In this document: positions 1 to 5,816 of the stretch, piece after piece
Layout: every line of letters starts with the position of its first letter
How positions within the stretch are numbered: the stretch's first letter is position 1
Assembly (NCBI GenBank): GCA_946055175.1
Contig: CAMGET010000102.1
Span: 1-5,879, forward strand
DNA from: an uncultured Roseburia sp.
GTDB lineage: Bacteria; Bacillota; Clostridia; Lachnospirales; Lachnospiraceae
Reading direction: 5' to 3'
DNA length: 5,879 bases
Notes under the pieces: model-generated
What the model saw: only the letters and a program-made list of their open reading frames with translations
The model's database searches: none
What the model was told of the DNA's origin: nothing
Program-made: the position numbers and the translations under genes

Positions 1-596
1 AGTTTCATCTGTTTACAAAAGAGCATTCCGTTCCGATTGCTACGGTAAGAGGAAACCATGACAAAAATACAAACTACTTCGGTCACTTTGGTCTGCCGGA
101 TAATGCGAATGAGGCTGATTTTTACTTTAAGAATAATGATGTGCTGTTTATCAGTATCGATACCAACAGTGCAGATGTGGAAAAGCATAAGGCCTTCATC
201 AAAGGGGCGCTGGATAATAACAGCTACCGCTGGGCTATCCTGCTGATGCATCACAGCTTGTACTCTACAAGTAAACGAGCCTTGACAACGCAGATAAAGA
301 CACTGCGTGAAGGCCTGACCAGTTTTATCGTTGATGAAACCGACATTTGCATGGTGCTTGCCGGGCATGAACATTTCCTTTGCAGGACAACTTATCCCGG
401 CAAGCTGTTCTTTACAACGGCAACAAGTACCGGTTCCAAGTATGAGGCGGATGATTATCCGGCAGCCCCTTGGAATGAACTGACCATAAATACAAATATT
501 CCAAAATATACGGTCATGGATGTCTATGAGGATCAGATTACCCTTAATACCTATGATATTGAAGGAAATCTCGTTGACACCTGCAGTGTAAGTTAG
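1..596 (+). CDS. Calcineurin-like metallophosphoesterase, C-terminal part (5' end outside window)
   Basis: The reading frame is open from the window edge (first full codon at base 3) to TAG at 594-596, about 197 visible residues. Three metal-binding blocks of the calcineurin-like/purple-acid-phosphatase superfamily are seen in order: RGNHD (GNHD at bases 51-62), the histidine pair in LLMHHS (249-254), and GHEH (363-374). The earlier DxH and GDxxD blocks would lie upstream of the window. The family hydrolyses phosphomono- or phosphodiesters with a two-metal centre; the substrate here is unknown. After GHEH comes a beta-rich tail of about 70 residues, as expected for the C-terminus of such a domain. 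The gene ends directly against the ribosome binding site of the next gene and lies upstream of a holin-endolysin pair, so a virion tail or adsorption role is inferred. The missing 5' part could carry an additional tail domain. The fold call is strong; the phage role is moderate. Confidence 0.85.
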   Translation, partial: FHLFTKEHSVPIATVRGNHDKNTNYFGHFGLPDNANEADFYFKNNDVLFISIDTNSADVEKHKAFIKGALDNNSYRWAILLMHHSLYSTSKRALTTQIKTLREGLTSFIVDETDICMVLAGHEHFLCRTTYPGKLFFTTATSTGSKYEADDYPAAPWNELTINTNIPKYTVMDVYEDQITLNTYDIEGNLVDTCSVS

Positions 597-604
597 GAGG
601 TTTT

Positions 605-1927
605 ATGGGGTATATTGCTTTTACAAAATCCTTTGCAGGAAAGAAAATTGTCCGAGTCCATGATGTAAACTCAGACGTAACGGTTGGCGTTACCGGAAGC
701 GGATATGATGAGTGGTATCGCTATCCGGCATCCTTTCTGATTCCGGAGGATGATCCGCAGTTTAGCAAAGAAGGAAATACCGCCAATGGTGCCTACGGTT
801 ATATGCTAAATTCCAGGTGCTGGTCTTACGATGTAGGACTGGCACTTTTGGTTTTCAGTACCTCCGGTGATTGGAATATTGTGATGGAGATGCTTCACCG
901 ATTGAAGGAAGATCAGAATGCCGATGGCAGCTGGAACTTCTCCTATGACATTTACATAGGAAAGCTGTTCCATGATTATGTGAGAACAGGAGCAATCGGC
1001 TGGGTCGTGTGGGGTATCTGCTATGCAATCCTTCAGATGGGCACCTTTTGCGATGAGAAGCATGGCTTTAAGAAGATGCTCATGAAAGCCGGAGAGTGGA
1101 TCTTATCAAGACAGATAACAGATACAAAAGACCCGCGATACGGACTTCTGCGAGGCGGGTATGGTGCCTATGACAGTGAATATAGGTATTCCGATGTGGA
1201 AATCGAGTGGTGTTCCACAGAGCATCAATGCTCCACGCTTCAAGCCCTGGAAGGATTGTCGCTTGTATTAAATGACAAAAAATATAAGGAGGCAGCGGAA
1301 CTGGTTCGAGATCAGTTGTTCTTAAAATGCTATGACGAAAGTAATGGCAGATTTTATCAGGGCATCAATGGTGGAAAGCCTGATAAAGCATGGGCGCTTG
1401 ACTGTACGACCTGGGCAGGCAGTTTAATTTTCTCTGTGGTTCATACCGATACGGCGAAGAAATGCTTTCATACAGCAAGGGATGTGTATCTGACGGAGAA
1501 TAAACAAATCATACAAAGCAGTGATAAGGAACACTACAACATGAGGTACTCCAGTTCGGAGCAATTTGCCGGATTTAAGCCTTATAGTGACAAGACCCCG
1601 GATTATGAAGGGGCACCGGATATCGTCTGGACGGAGGGAACGCTTGGCTATGCAGCACTTGCATTATGTGTGGGTGAAGAGAAAGAGGCAAAAAAGTATG
1701 TGGATGAATGTATTGCTTTGCAAAACTGTGAAGGATGTACTGGCGGTGTTATTTATGTCACAGAAACCTATGCCTCACTTCCCTGGGAGTTTCATGTGTG
1801 GGAAAGCGTGGTTTCTTCAGCGTGGCTATATCTGATCATCAACAACCCGGATGTACTGTTTCCACGAACACTTCGCCAGGTTTATTACATGGTAAAAACT
1901 TATAACATAAAGGACGAAAGGCCATAA
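605..1927 (+). CDS. Putative phage tail-associated six-hairpin glycosidase-like (alpha/alpha toroid) protein
   Basis: This is a 440-aa protein starting at ATG 605, with AGGAGG at 595-600 overlapping the stop codon of the previous gene. No signal peptide or membrane segment is seen. Repeated helical-hairpin motifs suggest an alpha/alpha toroid: SYDVGLALLVF (residues 74-84), QNADGSW (104-110), TGAIGWVVWGICYA (128-141), WCSTEHQCSTLQALEGL (202-218), ALDCTTWAGSLIF (264-276), VWTEGTLGYAALAL (341-354) and a closing ESVVSSAWLYLI (400-411). The same rhythm occurs in six-hairpin glycosidases and polysaccharide lyases, where carboxylates in the central cavity act; Asp108, Glu206 and Glu344 are candidates. 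The first 60 residues look beta-rich and may be an attachment or binding region. It follows a metallophosphoesterase and precedes the holin, so action on host surface glycans during adsorption is inferred. The exact family is not recognised, and a non-catalytic toroid cannot be excluded. Confidence 0.7.
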   Translation: MGYIAFTKSFAGKKIVRVHDVNSDVTVGVTGSGYDEWYRYPASFLIPEDDPQFSKEGNTANGAYGYMLNSRCWSYDVGLALLVFSTSGDWNIVMEMLHRLKEDQNADGSWNFSYDIYIGKLFHDYVRTGAIGWVVWGICYAILQMGTFCDEKHGFKKMLMKAGEWILSRQITDTKDPRYGLLRGGYGAYDSEYRYSDVEIEWCSTEHQCSTLQALEGLSLVLNDKKYKEAAELVRDQLFLKCYDESNGRFYQGINGGKPDKAWALDCTTWAGSLIFSVVHTDTAKKCFHTARDVYLTENKQIIQSSDKEHYNMRYSSSEQFAGFKPYSDKTPDYEGAPDIVWTEGTLGYAALALCVGEEKEAKKYVDECIALQNCEGCTGGVIYVTETYASLPWEFHVWESVVSSAWLYLIINNPDVLFPRTLRQVYYMVKTYNIKDERP

Positions 1928-1953
1928 AGCAGCTCAAAAGGGGCTACTTTTTT
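1926..1953 (+). terminator. Probable weak intrinsic terminator between tail and lysis genes
   Basis: The stem AGCTC (1931-1935) pairs with GGGCT (1941-1945, one G-U) around a five-base AAAAG loop. It extends past a C-A mismatch (1930/1946) into AAAG (1926-1929) pairing with CTTT (1947-1950). A run of six T begins at 1948. The hairpin begins inside the stop codon of the preceding gene and ends 13 bases before the holin ribosome binding site. The G+C-poor outer stem suggests partial rather than complete termination. Confidence 0.55.
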
Positions 1954-1981
1954 CATACAAAAATTTAAGGAGGACAAGTCA

Positions 1982-2398
1982 ATGAAGGATTTTTGGAATG
2001 TGATTCAATTCGTATTTACTGCTGTCGGAGGGTGGCTTGGCTACTTTCTGGGAGGATGTGACGGTTTGCTGTATGCGCTAATTGCGTTTGTGGCAATCGA
2101 CTACATTACCGGTGTGATGTGCGCCATTGCAGACAAGAACTTATCCAGTGAAGTCGGATTCAAGGGCATCTGCAGAAAGGTGCTGATTTTCTTGCTGGTT
2201 GGCATCGGAAACATTATTGATGTCCAGGTGATGGGGGCACCCGGTATCCTGCGAACGGCAGTGATTTTCTTCTATCTCTCCAATGAAGGTGTATCTCTTT
2301 TGGAGAATGCCGCACACTTGGGTCTGCCTGTGCCGGATGCCATCAAGAAGGTACTGGAACAGCTGCATGACCGTTCTGACGGGAAGGAGGAACAGTAA
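1982..2398 (+). CDS. Phage holin (toxin secretion/phage lysis holin family)
   Basis: This 138-aa membrane protein starts at ATG 1982 behind a perfect AAGGAGG (1967-1973). Hydrophobic segments lie at about residues 8-24, 28-49, 66-83 and 88-101, followed by a hydrophilic, charged C-terminus ending DRSDGKEEQ. The order of an AIDYITGV motif (38-45), a polar SSEVGFKGICRK stretch (55-66), then two more membrane segments and an NEGVSLLENA motif (101-110) matches the Bacteriophage_holin / holin_tox_secr family of Firmicutes phages and clostridial toxin loci. Such holins oligomerise in the cytoplasmic membrane at a set time and let endolysin reach peptidoglycan. The last base of its TAA is the first base of the endolysin ATG, which suggests coupled translation. 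No separate antiholin or dual start is visible. No toxin gene is present, so the lysis role is preferred. Confidence 0.92.
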   Translation: MKDFWNVIQFVFTAVGGWLGYFLGGCDGLLYALIAFVAIDYITGVMCAIADKNLSSEVGFKGICRKVLIFLLVGIGNIIDVQVMGAPGILRTAVIFFYLSNEGVSLLENAAHLGLPVPDAIKKVLEQLHDRSDGKEEQ

Positions 2399-3840
2399 TG
2401 GCTTATACCAACAGTCCTCTGGTATCCTATACCAGAATCTCTCCCAACCGCACTAAGAACCGAAACCATGCTATTGATACCATCACCATCCACTGCGTTG
2501 TAGGTCAGTGTTCGGTGGAAACCCTCGGTAATATTTTTGCACCGGAGAGCCGACAGGCATCATGCAACTATGGCATTGGCGCGGATGGCCGAATCGGCAT
2601 GTATTGTGAGGAGAAAGACAGCTCCTGGTGTTCTTCCAATGCAGCCAATGACCACCGTGCCGTTACAATTGAAGTAGCATCGGATACGAAACATCCGTAT
2701 GCGGTCAATGACAAAGCATATGCCGCACTGATTGACCTTTGTACGGATATCTGTAAGCGTAACGGCATCAAGAAGCTTTTGTGGAAAGCAGATAAGTCTC
2801 TCATCGGGCAGGTGGACAAGCAGAACATGACCGTTCACAGATGGTTTGCCAATAAATCCTGTCCGGGAGACTATCTGTATAGCCGTCATTCGGAGATTGC
2901 GGAACTGGTAAACAAACGTCTTTCCACCGATGAAAAACCTGATGCCGAAGGACTGCAGGCATCTGTATTCAAGAACATGACAGAGGTGGATGTGATAAAG
3001 AAGGTCGGTCCTTTGTTTACTGCTGATCAGAAAGCAAGTGGAGTCCTTGCATCTGTTTCTCTGGCACAGTTTATTCTTGAATCCGGCTACGGAAAATCTG
3101 AACTTGCCCAGAATGCCAATAATGTATTTGGCATGAAGAAATCTCTCTCCGGCAACACATGGAGTGGTTCTTCCTGGGATGGCAAGTCGGTTTATACCAA
3201 GGAAACACAGGAGTGGGACGGCAGCAAGTACATCACGATAACTGCAGATTTCAGAAAATATGACTGTGTGGAAAAATCCATTGCAGACCATTCTGCTTAT
3301 CTGCTTGGAGCAAAGAACGGCAGTAAACTTCGCTATGATGGGTTAAAGGACTGCACCGATTATAAGAAGGTGGTACAGATCATCAAGGATGGAGGCTATG
3401 CTACCTCTCCTACTTATGTGGAGAATATCTGCGGTATCATCGAGAAGTGGAACCTGATCCAGTACGATGCGAAGGCAGACACGGTTACCTGGTATCGGGT
3501 CAGGAAGTCATGGGAAGATGCGTCCTCACAGATCGGTGCATTTAAGATTCTGAAAAATGCTAAAGCGTGTGCAGACAAGAATCCGGGTTACCTTGTTTTT
3601 GATGACAAAGGTGTCGTGGTATATGGAAAGACAGAATTCGATCCATATCTTGTGAGAGTGTCCGTTGCTGATTTGAATATCCGCAAAGGCCCCGGAACGA
3701 ACTATGCAAAAACCGGGAACTTTACGGGAATAGGTGTCTTTACCATAATTGCCGAAGAGAATGGACAAGGTGCATCTCGATGGGGCAAGCTAAAGAGCGG
3801 TGCCGGTTGGATTTCGCTTGATTATGCAAAGAGAATATAA
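2398..3840 (+). CDS. Bifunctional endolysin: N-acetylmuramoyl-L-alanine amidase plus glucosaminidase, with SH3b
   Basis: This 480-aa protein starts at ATG 2398 behind AAGGAGG (2384-2390), overlapping the holin stop codon by one base. Residues about 20-175 form an Amidase_2/PGRP-type zinc amidase: TIHC gives His32, VHRWFANKSCPG gives His147 and Cys155 as the likely zinc ligands, and Glu92 in TIEVASD is the probable catalytic residue. It cleaves the bond between N-acetylmuramic acid and L-alanine. Residues about 195-355 form a FlgJ/LYZ2-type glucosaminidase, with Glu228 in AQFILESGYGKSELA and NNVFGMK downstream; it cleaves glycan strands. Residues 364-410 hold a single WYRVRKSW...GYLVFDDKGVVVY motif that resembles wall-binding repeats of clostridial lysins. 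Residues about 418-480 form a bacterial SH3 domain (DLNIRKGPGTNY, then GWISLDYAKRI). There is no signal peptide, so release through the preceding holin is expected. Eight cysteines in the amidase half is a high count. Confidence 0.93.
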   Translation: MAYTNSPLVSYTRISPNRTKNRNHAIDTITIHCVVGQCSVETLGNIFAPESRQASCNYGIGADGRIGMYCEEKDSSWCSSNAANDHRAVTIEVASDTKHPYAVNDKAYAALIDLCTDICKRNGIKKLLWKADKSLIGQVDKQNMTVHRWFANKSCPGDYLYSRHSEIAELVNKRLSTDEKPDAEGLQASVFKNMTEVDVIKKVGPLFTADQKASGVLASVSLAQFILESGYGKSELAQNANNVFGMKKSLSGNTWSGSSWDGKSVYTKETQEWDGSKYITITADFRKYDCVEKSIADHSAYLLGAKNGSKLRYDGLKDCTDYKKVVQIIKDGGYATSPTYVENICGIIEKWNLIQYDAKADTVTWYRVRKSWEDASSQIGAFKILKNAKACADKNPGYLVFDDKGVVVYGKTEFDPYLVRVSVADLNIRKGPGTNYAKTGNFTGIGVFTIIAEENGQGASRWGKLKSGAGWISLDYAKRI

Positions 3841-3847
3841 ACAGTCT

Positions 3848-3889
3848 ATGCCTGCTTGGGAGTGAATCCTGGGCAGGCATTATTTTTTT
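3848..3889 (+). terminator. Strong intrinsic terminator after the endolysin
   Basis: ATGCCTGC (3848-3855) pairs perfectly with GCAGGCAT (3873-3880). The stem continues inward through G-U pairs to GGA (3859-3861) pairing with TCC (3867-3869), about 15 pairs in all, closing on a GTGAA loop. Seven T residues follow at 3883-3889. It lies eight bases after the endolysin stop codon and marks the end of the lysis transcript. The recombination cassette therefore probably needs its own promoter or read-through. Confidence 0.9.
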
Positions 3890-3963
3890 GCCTTCAAGGG
3901 GGTTCGATTCATCCTGCCTTTTCGCATATAGGCAGAGGGAACATTTCCATTGTTTTAAAGATT

Positions 3964-3968
3964 GGAGG
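3964..3968 (+). promoter_or_regulatory. Ribosome binding site that fixes the start of the SHOCT-like gene
   Basis: GGAGG lies seven bases before ATG 3976. It favours this ATG over an in-frame upstream TTG at 3856, which falls inside the endolysin terminator hairpin and has no Shine-Dalgarno sequence. Confidence 0.8.
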
Positions 3969-3975
3969 AATCGAA

Positions 3976-4191
3976 ATGGAAGTACAAAGAATAGAAAACT
4001 TTAAGATACCCAATGCCGTGGCACATGAGATTACACAGGAAGAATTGCAGCGAGATTTTGACTATTACAGGGCACAGAAAGTGTTGGAAACCATGTTTAT
4101 GTTCGGCATGATTTCTGTGGATGAATTCCACAAAATATCGGCTGTAAACCGCAAAACTTTTTCACCGTTTCTGGCGGAGATTATAGGCTAA
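3976..4191 (+). CDS. Small SHOCT-like domain protein of the recombination cassette
   Basis: This is a 71-aa protein starting at ATG 3976 with a good GGAGG. Residues about 24-56 contain an amphipathic stretch, DFDYYRAQKVLETMFMFGMI, followed by SVDEFHKI. This gives the short helix, 'G-(L/M)-I-(S/T)-x-x-E-(F/Y)' turn and second helix typical of SHOCT-type modules. The C-terminus, NRKTFSPFLAEIIG (58-71), is a tail I associate with small proteins encoded just before large serine recombinases in Firmicutes elements; this comes from memory and was not searched. SHOCT modules are usually oligomerisation or tethering elements and no enzyme activity is expected. There is no signal peptide or membrane segment. 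Its TAA (4189-4191) directly abuts the ATG of the next small frame. A role in controlling the recombinase, for example as a directionality or accessory factor, is only inferred from position. Confidence 0.75.
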   Translation: MEVQRIENFKIPNAVAHEITQEELQRDFDYYRAQKVLETMFMFGMISVDEFHKISAVNRKTFSPFLAEIIG

Positions 4192-4254
4192 ATGACTTGC
4201 TATTTCTGCGATAGTACGGGAATATGTCACTGCCCAAGAAGCGAGGTGAGTTGA
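4192..4254 (+). CDS. Candidate 20-aa four-cysteine micro-ORF coupled to the recombinase
   Basis: ATG 4192 follows the TAA of the SHOCT-like gene without a gap. The frame runs 20 codons to TGA 4252-4254, whose last base is the A of the recombinase ATG (TGATG). The peptide contains CYFCDSTGICHC, with cysteines at residues 3, 6, 12 and 14. The CxxC-x5-CxC spacing, with a TG between the pairs, resembles a zinc knuckle or half of a DnaJ-type CxxCxGxG module. No strong Shine-Dalgarno sequence lies at the usual spacing (only GGCGGAG 12 bases upstream), so translation would rely on re-initiation after the preceding gene. The recombinase ribosome binding site lies inside this frame, so ribosomes crossing it could expose or load that site. 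It may be a real metal-binding peptide, a coupling leader, or chance. The exact end-to-end fit and the cysteine pattern argue against chance but do not prove expression. Confidence 0.5.
   Translation: MTCYFCDSTGICHCPRSEVS
4243..4249 (+). promoter_or_regulatory. Ribosome binding site supporting recombinase start at 4254
   Basis: GAGGTGA lies four bases before ATG 4254. The alternative in-frame ATG at 4224, ten codons upstream, has only a weak GGG-containing stretch before it. The TGATG junction with the preceding micro-ORF also favours 4254. Confidence 0.7.
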
Positions 4255-5816
4255 TGAAAAAGATAACAAAAATCGGGACAAATGAACCCCTGGCTGAGAA
4301 GAAAAAATTGAAGGTTGCTGCCTACTGCCGAGTATCTACGGCAAGTGATGAGCAGCTTATCAGCCTTGAAGCACAAAAGGCACATTATGAAAGCCACATC
4401 CGTGCCAATGACGAATGGGAGTATGTAGGCCTTTATTATGATGAGGGTATCACGGGTACCAAAAAGGATGTTCGTGCCGGACTTCTTTCCATGATTGCTG
4501 ACTGTGAGGCCGGTAAGATTGAATTTATTATTACCAAGTCCATCAGCCGATTTGCCCGTAACACTACGGATTGCCTGGAGATGGTACGAAAACTGACAGA
4601 TCTGGGCATTTCCATTTTCTTTGAAAAAGAGAATATTAACACGGGTTCAATGGAGAGTGAACTGATGCTTTCCATTTTGAGCAGTCTGGCAGAAAGCGAG
4701 TCGGTATCCATTTCCGAAAACAGCAAATGGTCGGTGCAGAAACGCTTTCAGAACGGGACCTTTATCATTTCCTATCCACCATACGGATATGAAAACGATA
4801 ATGGTACGATGGTTATTGTGCCGGAGCAGGCAGAGATTGTTAAAGAGATTTTTGCAGCCTGCCTTGCAGGTAAAGGCACTCATGCGATAGCCAGGGAATT
4901 GAATGCCCGTGGCATCAAGACAAAAAGGAGCGGTAAATGGAGTGCGGGCACAGTGAACGCCATTCTTAACAACGAAAAGTACACAGGTGATGTGATTTTT
5001 CAAAAGACCTACAGTGACAGCAGTTTTAACCGTCACATCAATTATGGTGAGCGTGATCGTTTCCTTTGCGAGAACCATCATGAGCCGATTATCAGCCATG
5101 AGGATTTTGAAAAGGTACGTGCAGTGCTTGACCAGAGAGCAATAGAGAAAGGCAACGGCACAGATACCTACCGATATCAGAACCGTTATTGTTTTTCCGG
5201 CAAAATTAAATGTGGTGAATGCGGTACTACTTTTAAGCGCAGGCAGCATTATAAGCCAAGCGGCAATTATGTGGCTTGGACTTGCGGAAAGCACCTGGAA
5301 AACAAGAAAGAATGCTCCATGCTCTACATTTCTGATGAGAGCATTAAGCTGGCTTTTCTGACCATGATGAATAAGCTGACCTACGGTCACCAAGTGATAT
5401 TGAAGCCGCTGCTGCGAACACTGCGAGGGATGGATGACAAAGACCGATTGCTTCGTATTCAGGAATTAGATATCTGCATTGAAGGAAACACCGACAGGAA
5501 ACAGATTCTTACAAGCCTAATGGCAACAGGGGTATTAGAACCTACTGTATTCAATAAAGAAAATGCCGCTCTTGTTATGGAAGAACAAAGGCTACGGGCA
5601 GAAAAAGAAAAGTTAGTTAATTTCGTTGGCGGTGATAAGACACGAATTAAGGAACTGCAAAAACTGATGGCTTTTACATCCAAGGACATGATGCTGACGG
5701 CATTTGAGGATGAAACTTTTCTTGCCTTTGTGGAAAGCATCACGGTGGAGTCCAGGACAAAGATTGTGTTCCACCTAAAATGCGGATTGAATCTAACGGA
5801 AAGGTTGGTGAACTAA
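4254..5816 (+). CDS. Large serine recombinase (resolvase/invertase type site-specific recombinase)
   Basis: This 520-aa protein is read from ATG 4254; a 530-aa form from ATG 4224 is possible. Residues about 19-160 form the resolvase catalytic domain. AAYCRVST places the nucleophile at Ser28 with Arg26 beside it, YYDEGITGT lies at 61-69, and KSISRFARN supplies Arg99 and Arg102. PPYGY (175-179) opens the Recombinase domain, which includes IARELNARGIKTKRSGKWSA (212-231) and the ILNNEKYTGD region. A zinc ribbon follows with Cys320, Cys323, Cys344 and Cys354. Residues about 395-475 are charged, helical and probably coiled coil, as used for synapsis control. Length and domain order are normal and no lesion is seen. 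It should cut and rejoin attachment sites through a Ser28-DNA linkage to integrate or excise the element. Its TAA is followed at once by another ATG, so it belongs to a coupled cassette. Confidence 0.95.
   Translation: MKKITKIGTNEPLAEKKKLKVAAYCRVSTASDEQLISLEAQKAHYESHIRANDEWEYVGLYYDEGITGTKKDVRAGLLSMIADCEAGKIEFIITKSISRFARNTTDCLEMVRKLTDLGISIFFEKENINTGSMESELMLSILSSLAESESVSISENSKWSVQKRFQNGTFIISYPPYGYENDNGTMVIVPEQAEIVKEIFAACLAGKGTHAIARELNARGIKTKRSGKWSAGTVNAILNNEKYTGDVIFQKTYSDSSFNRHINYGERDRFLCENHHEPIISHEDFEKVRAVLDQRAIEKGNGTDTYRYQNRYCFSGKIKCGECGTTFKRRQHYKPSGNYVAWTCGKHLENKKECSMLYISDESIKLAFLTMMNKLTYGHQVILKPLLRTLRGMDDKDRLLRIQELDICIEGNTDRKQILTSLMATGVLEPTVFNKENAALVMEEQRLRAEKEKLVNFVGGDKTRIKELQKLMAFTSKDMMLTAFEDETFLAFVESITVESRTKIVFHLKCGLNLTERLVN

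Noticed and set aside
58..246. A 62-aa + strand frame overlapping the phosphoesterase
   Set aside because: It overlaps the GNHD-bearing frame in a different phase and has no ribosome site or protein-like pattern.
2560..3291. Long open frame on the - strand opposite the endolysin
   Set aside because: It lies wholly antisense to a gene with clear catalytic motifs, and its translation has no recognisable domain.
3898..3914. tRNA gene suggested by GGGGGTTCGATTCATCC
   Set aside because: The T-arm stem has a G-A mismatch, there is no CCA or acceptor partner, and the upstream space is taken by the terminator, so no D or anticodon arm can be drawn.
3903..3930. Sigma-A promoter (TTCGAT, 16 bases, CATATA) for the recombination cassette
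   Set aside because: Each hexamer matches consensus at only about three of six positions, which is not better than chance in this base composition.
3856..3975. An N-terminal extension of the SHOCT-like gene from a TTG at 3856
   Set aside because: It would start inside the terminator stem, has no ribosome binding site, and its residues look non-coding. ATG 3976 has GGAGG at good spacing.
4224..4253. Recombinase start at ATG 4224
   Set aside because: It has a weak upstream ribosome site. ATG 4254 has GAGGTGA and a TGATG junction, and the catalytic domain begins well after either start.
4647..5393. Long open frame on the - strand opposite the recombinase
   Set aside because: It is a shadow of a well-supported gene in another frame, with no domain or start signal seen.
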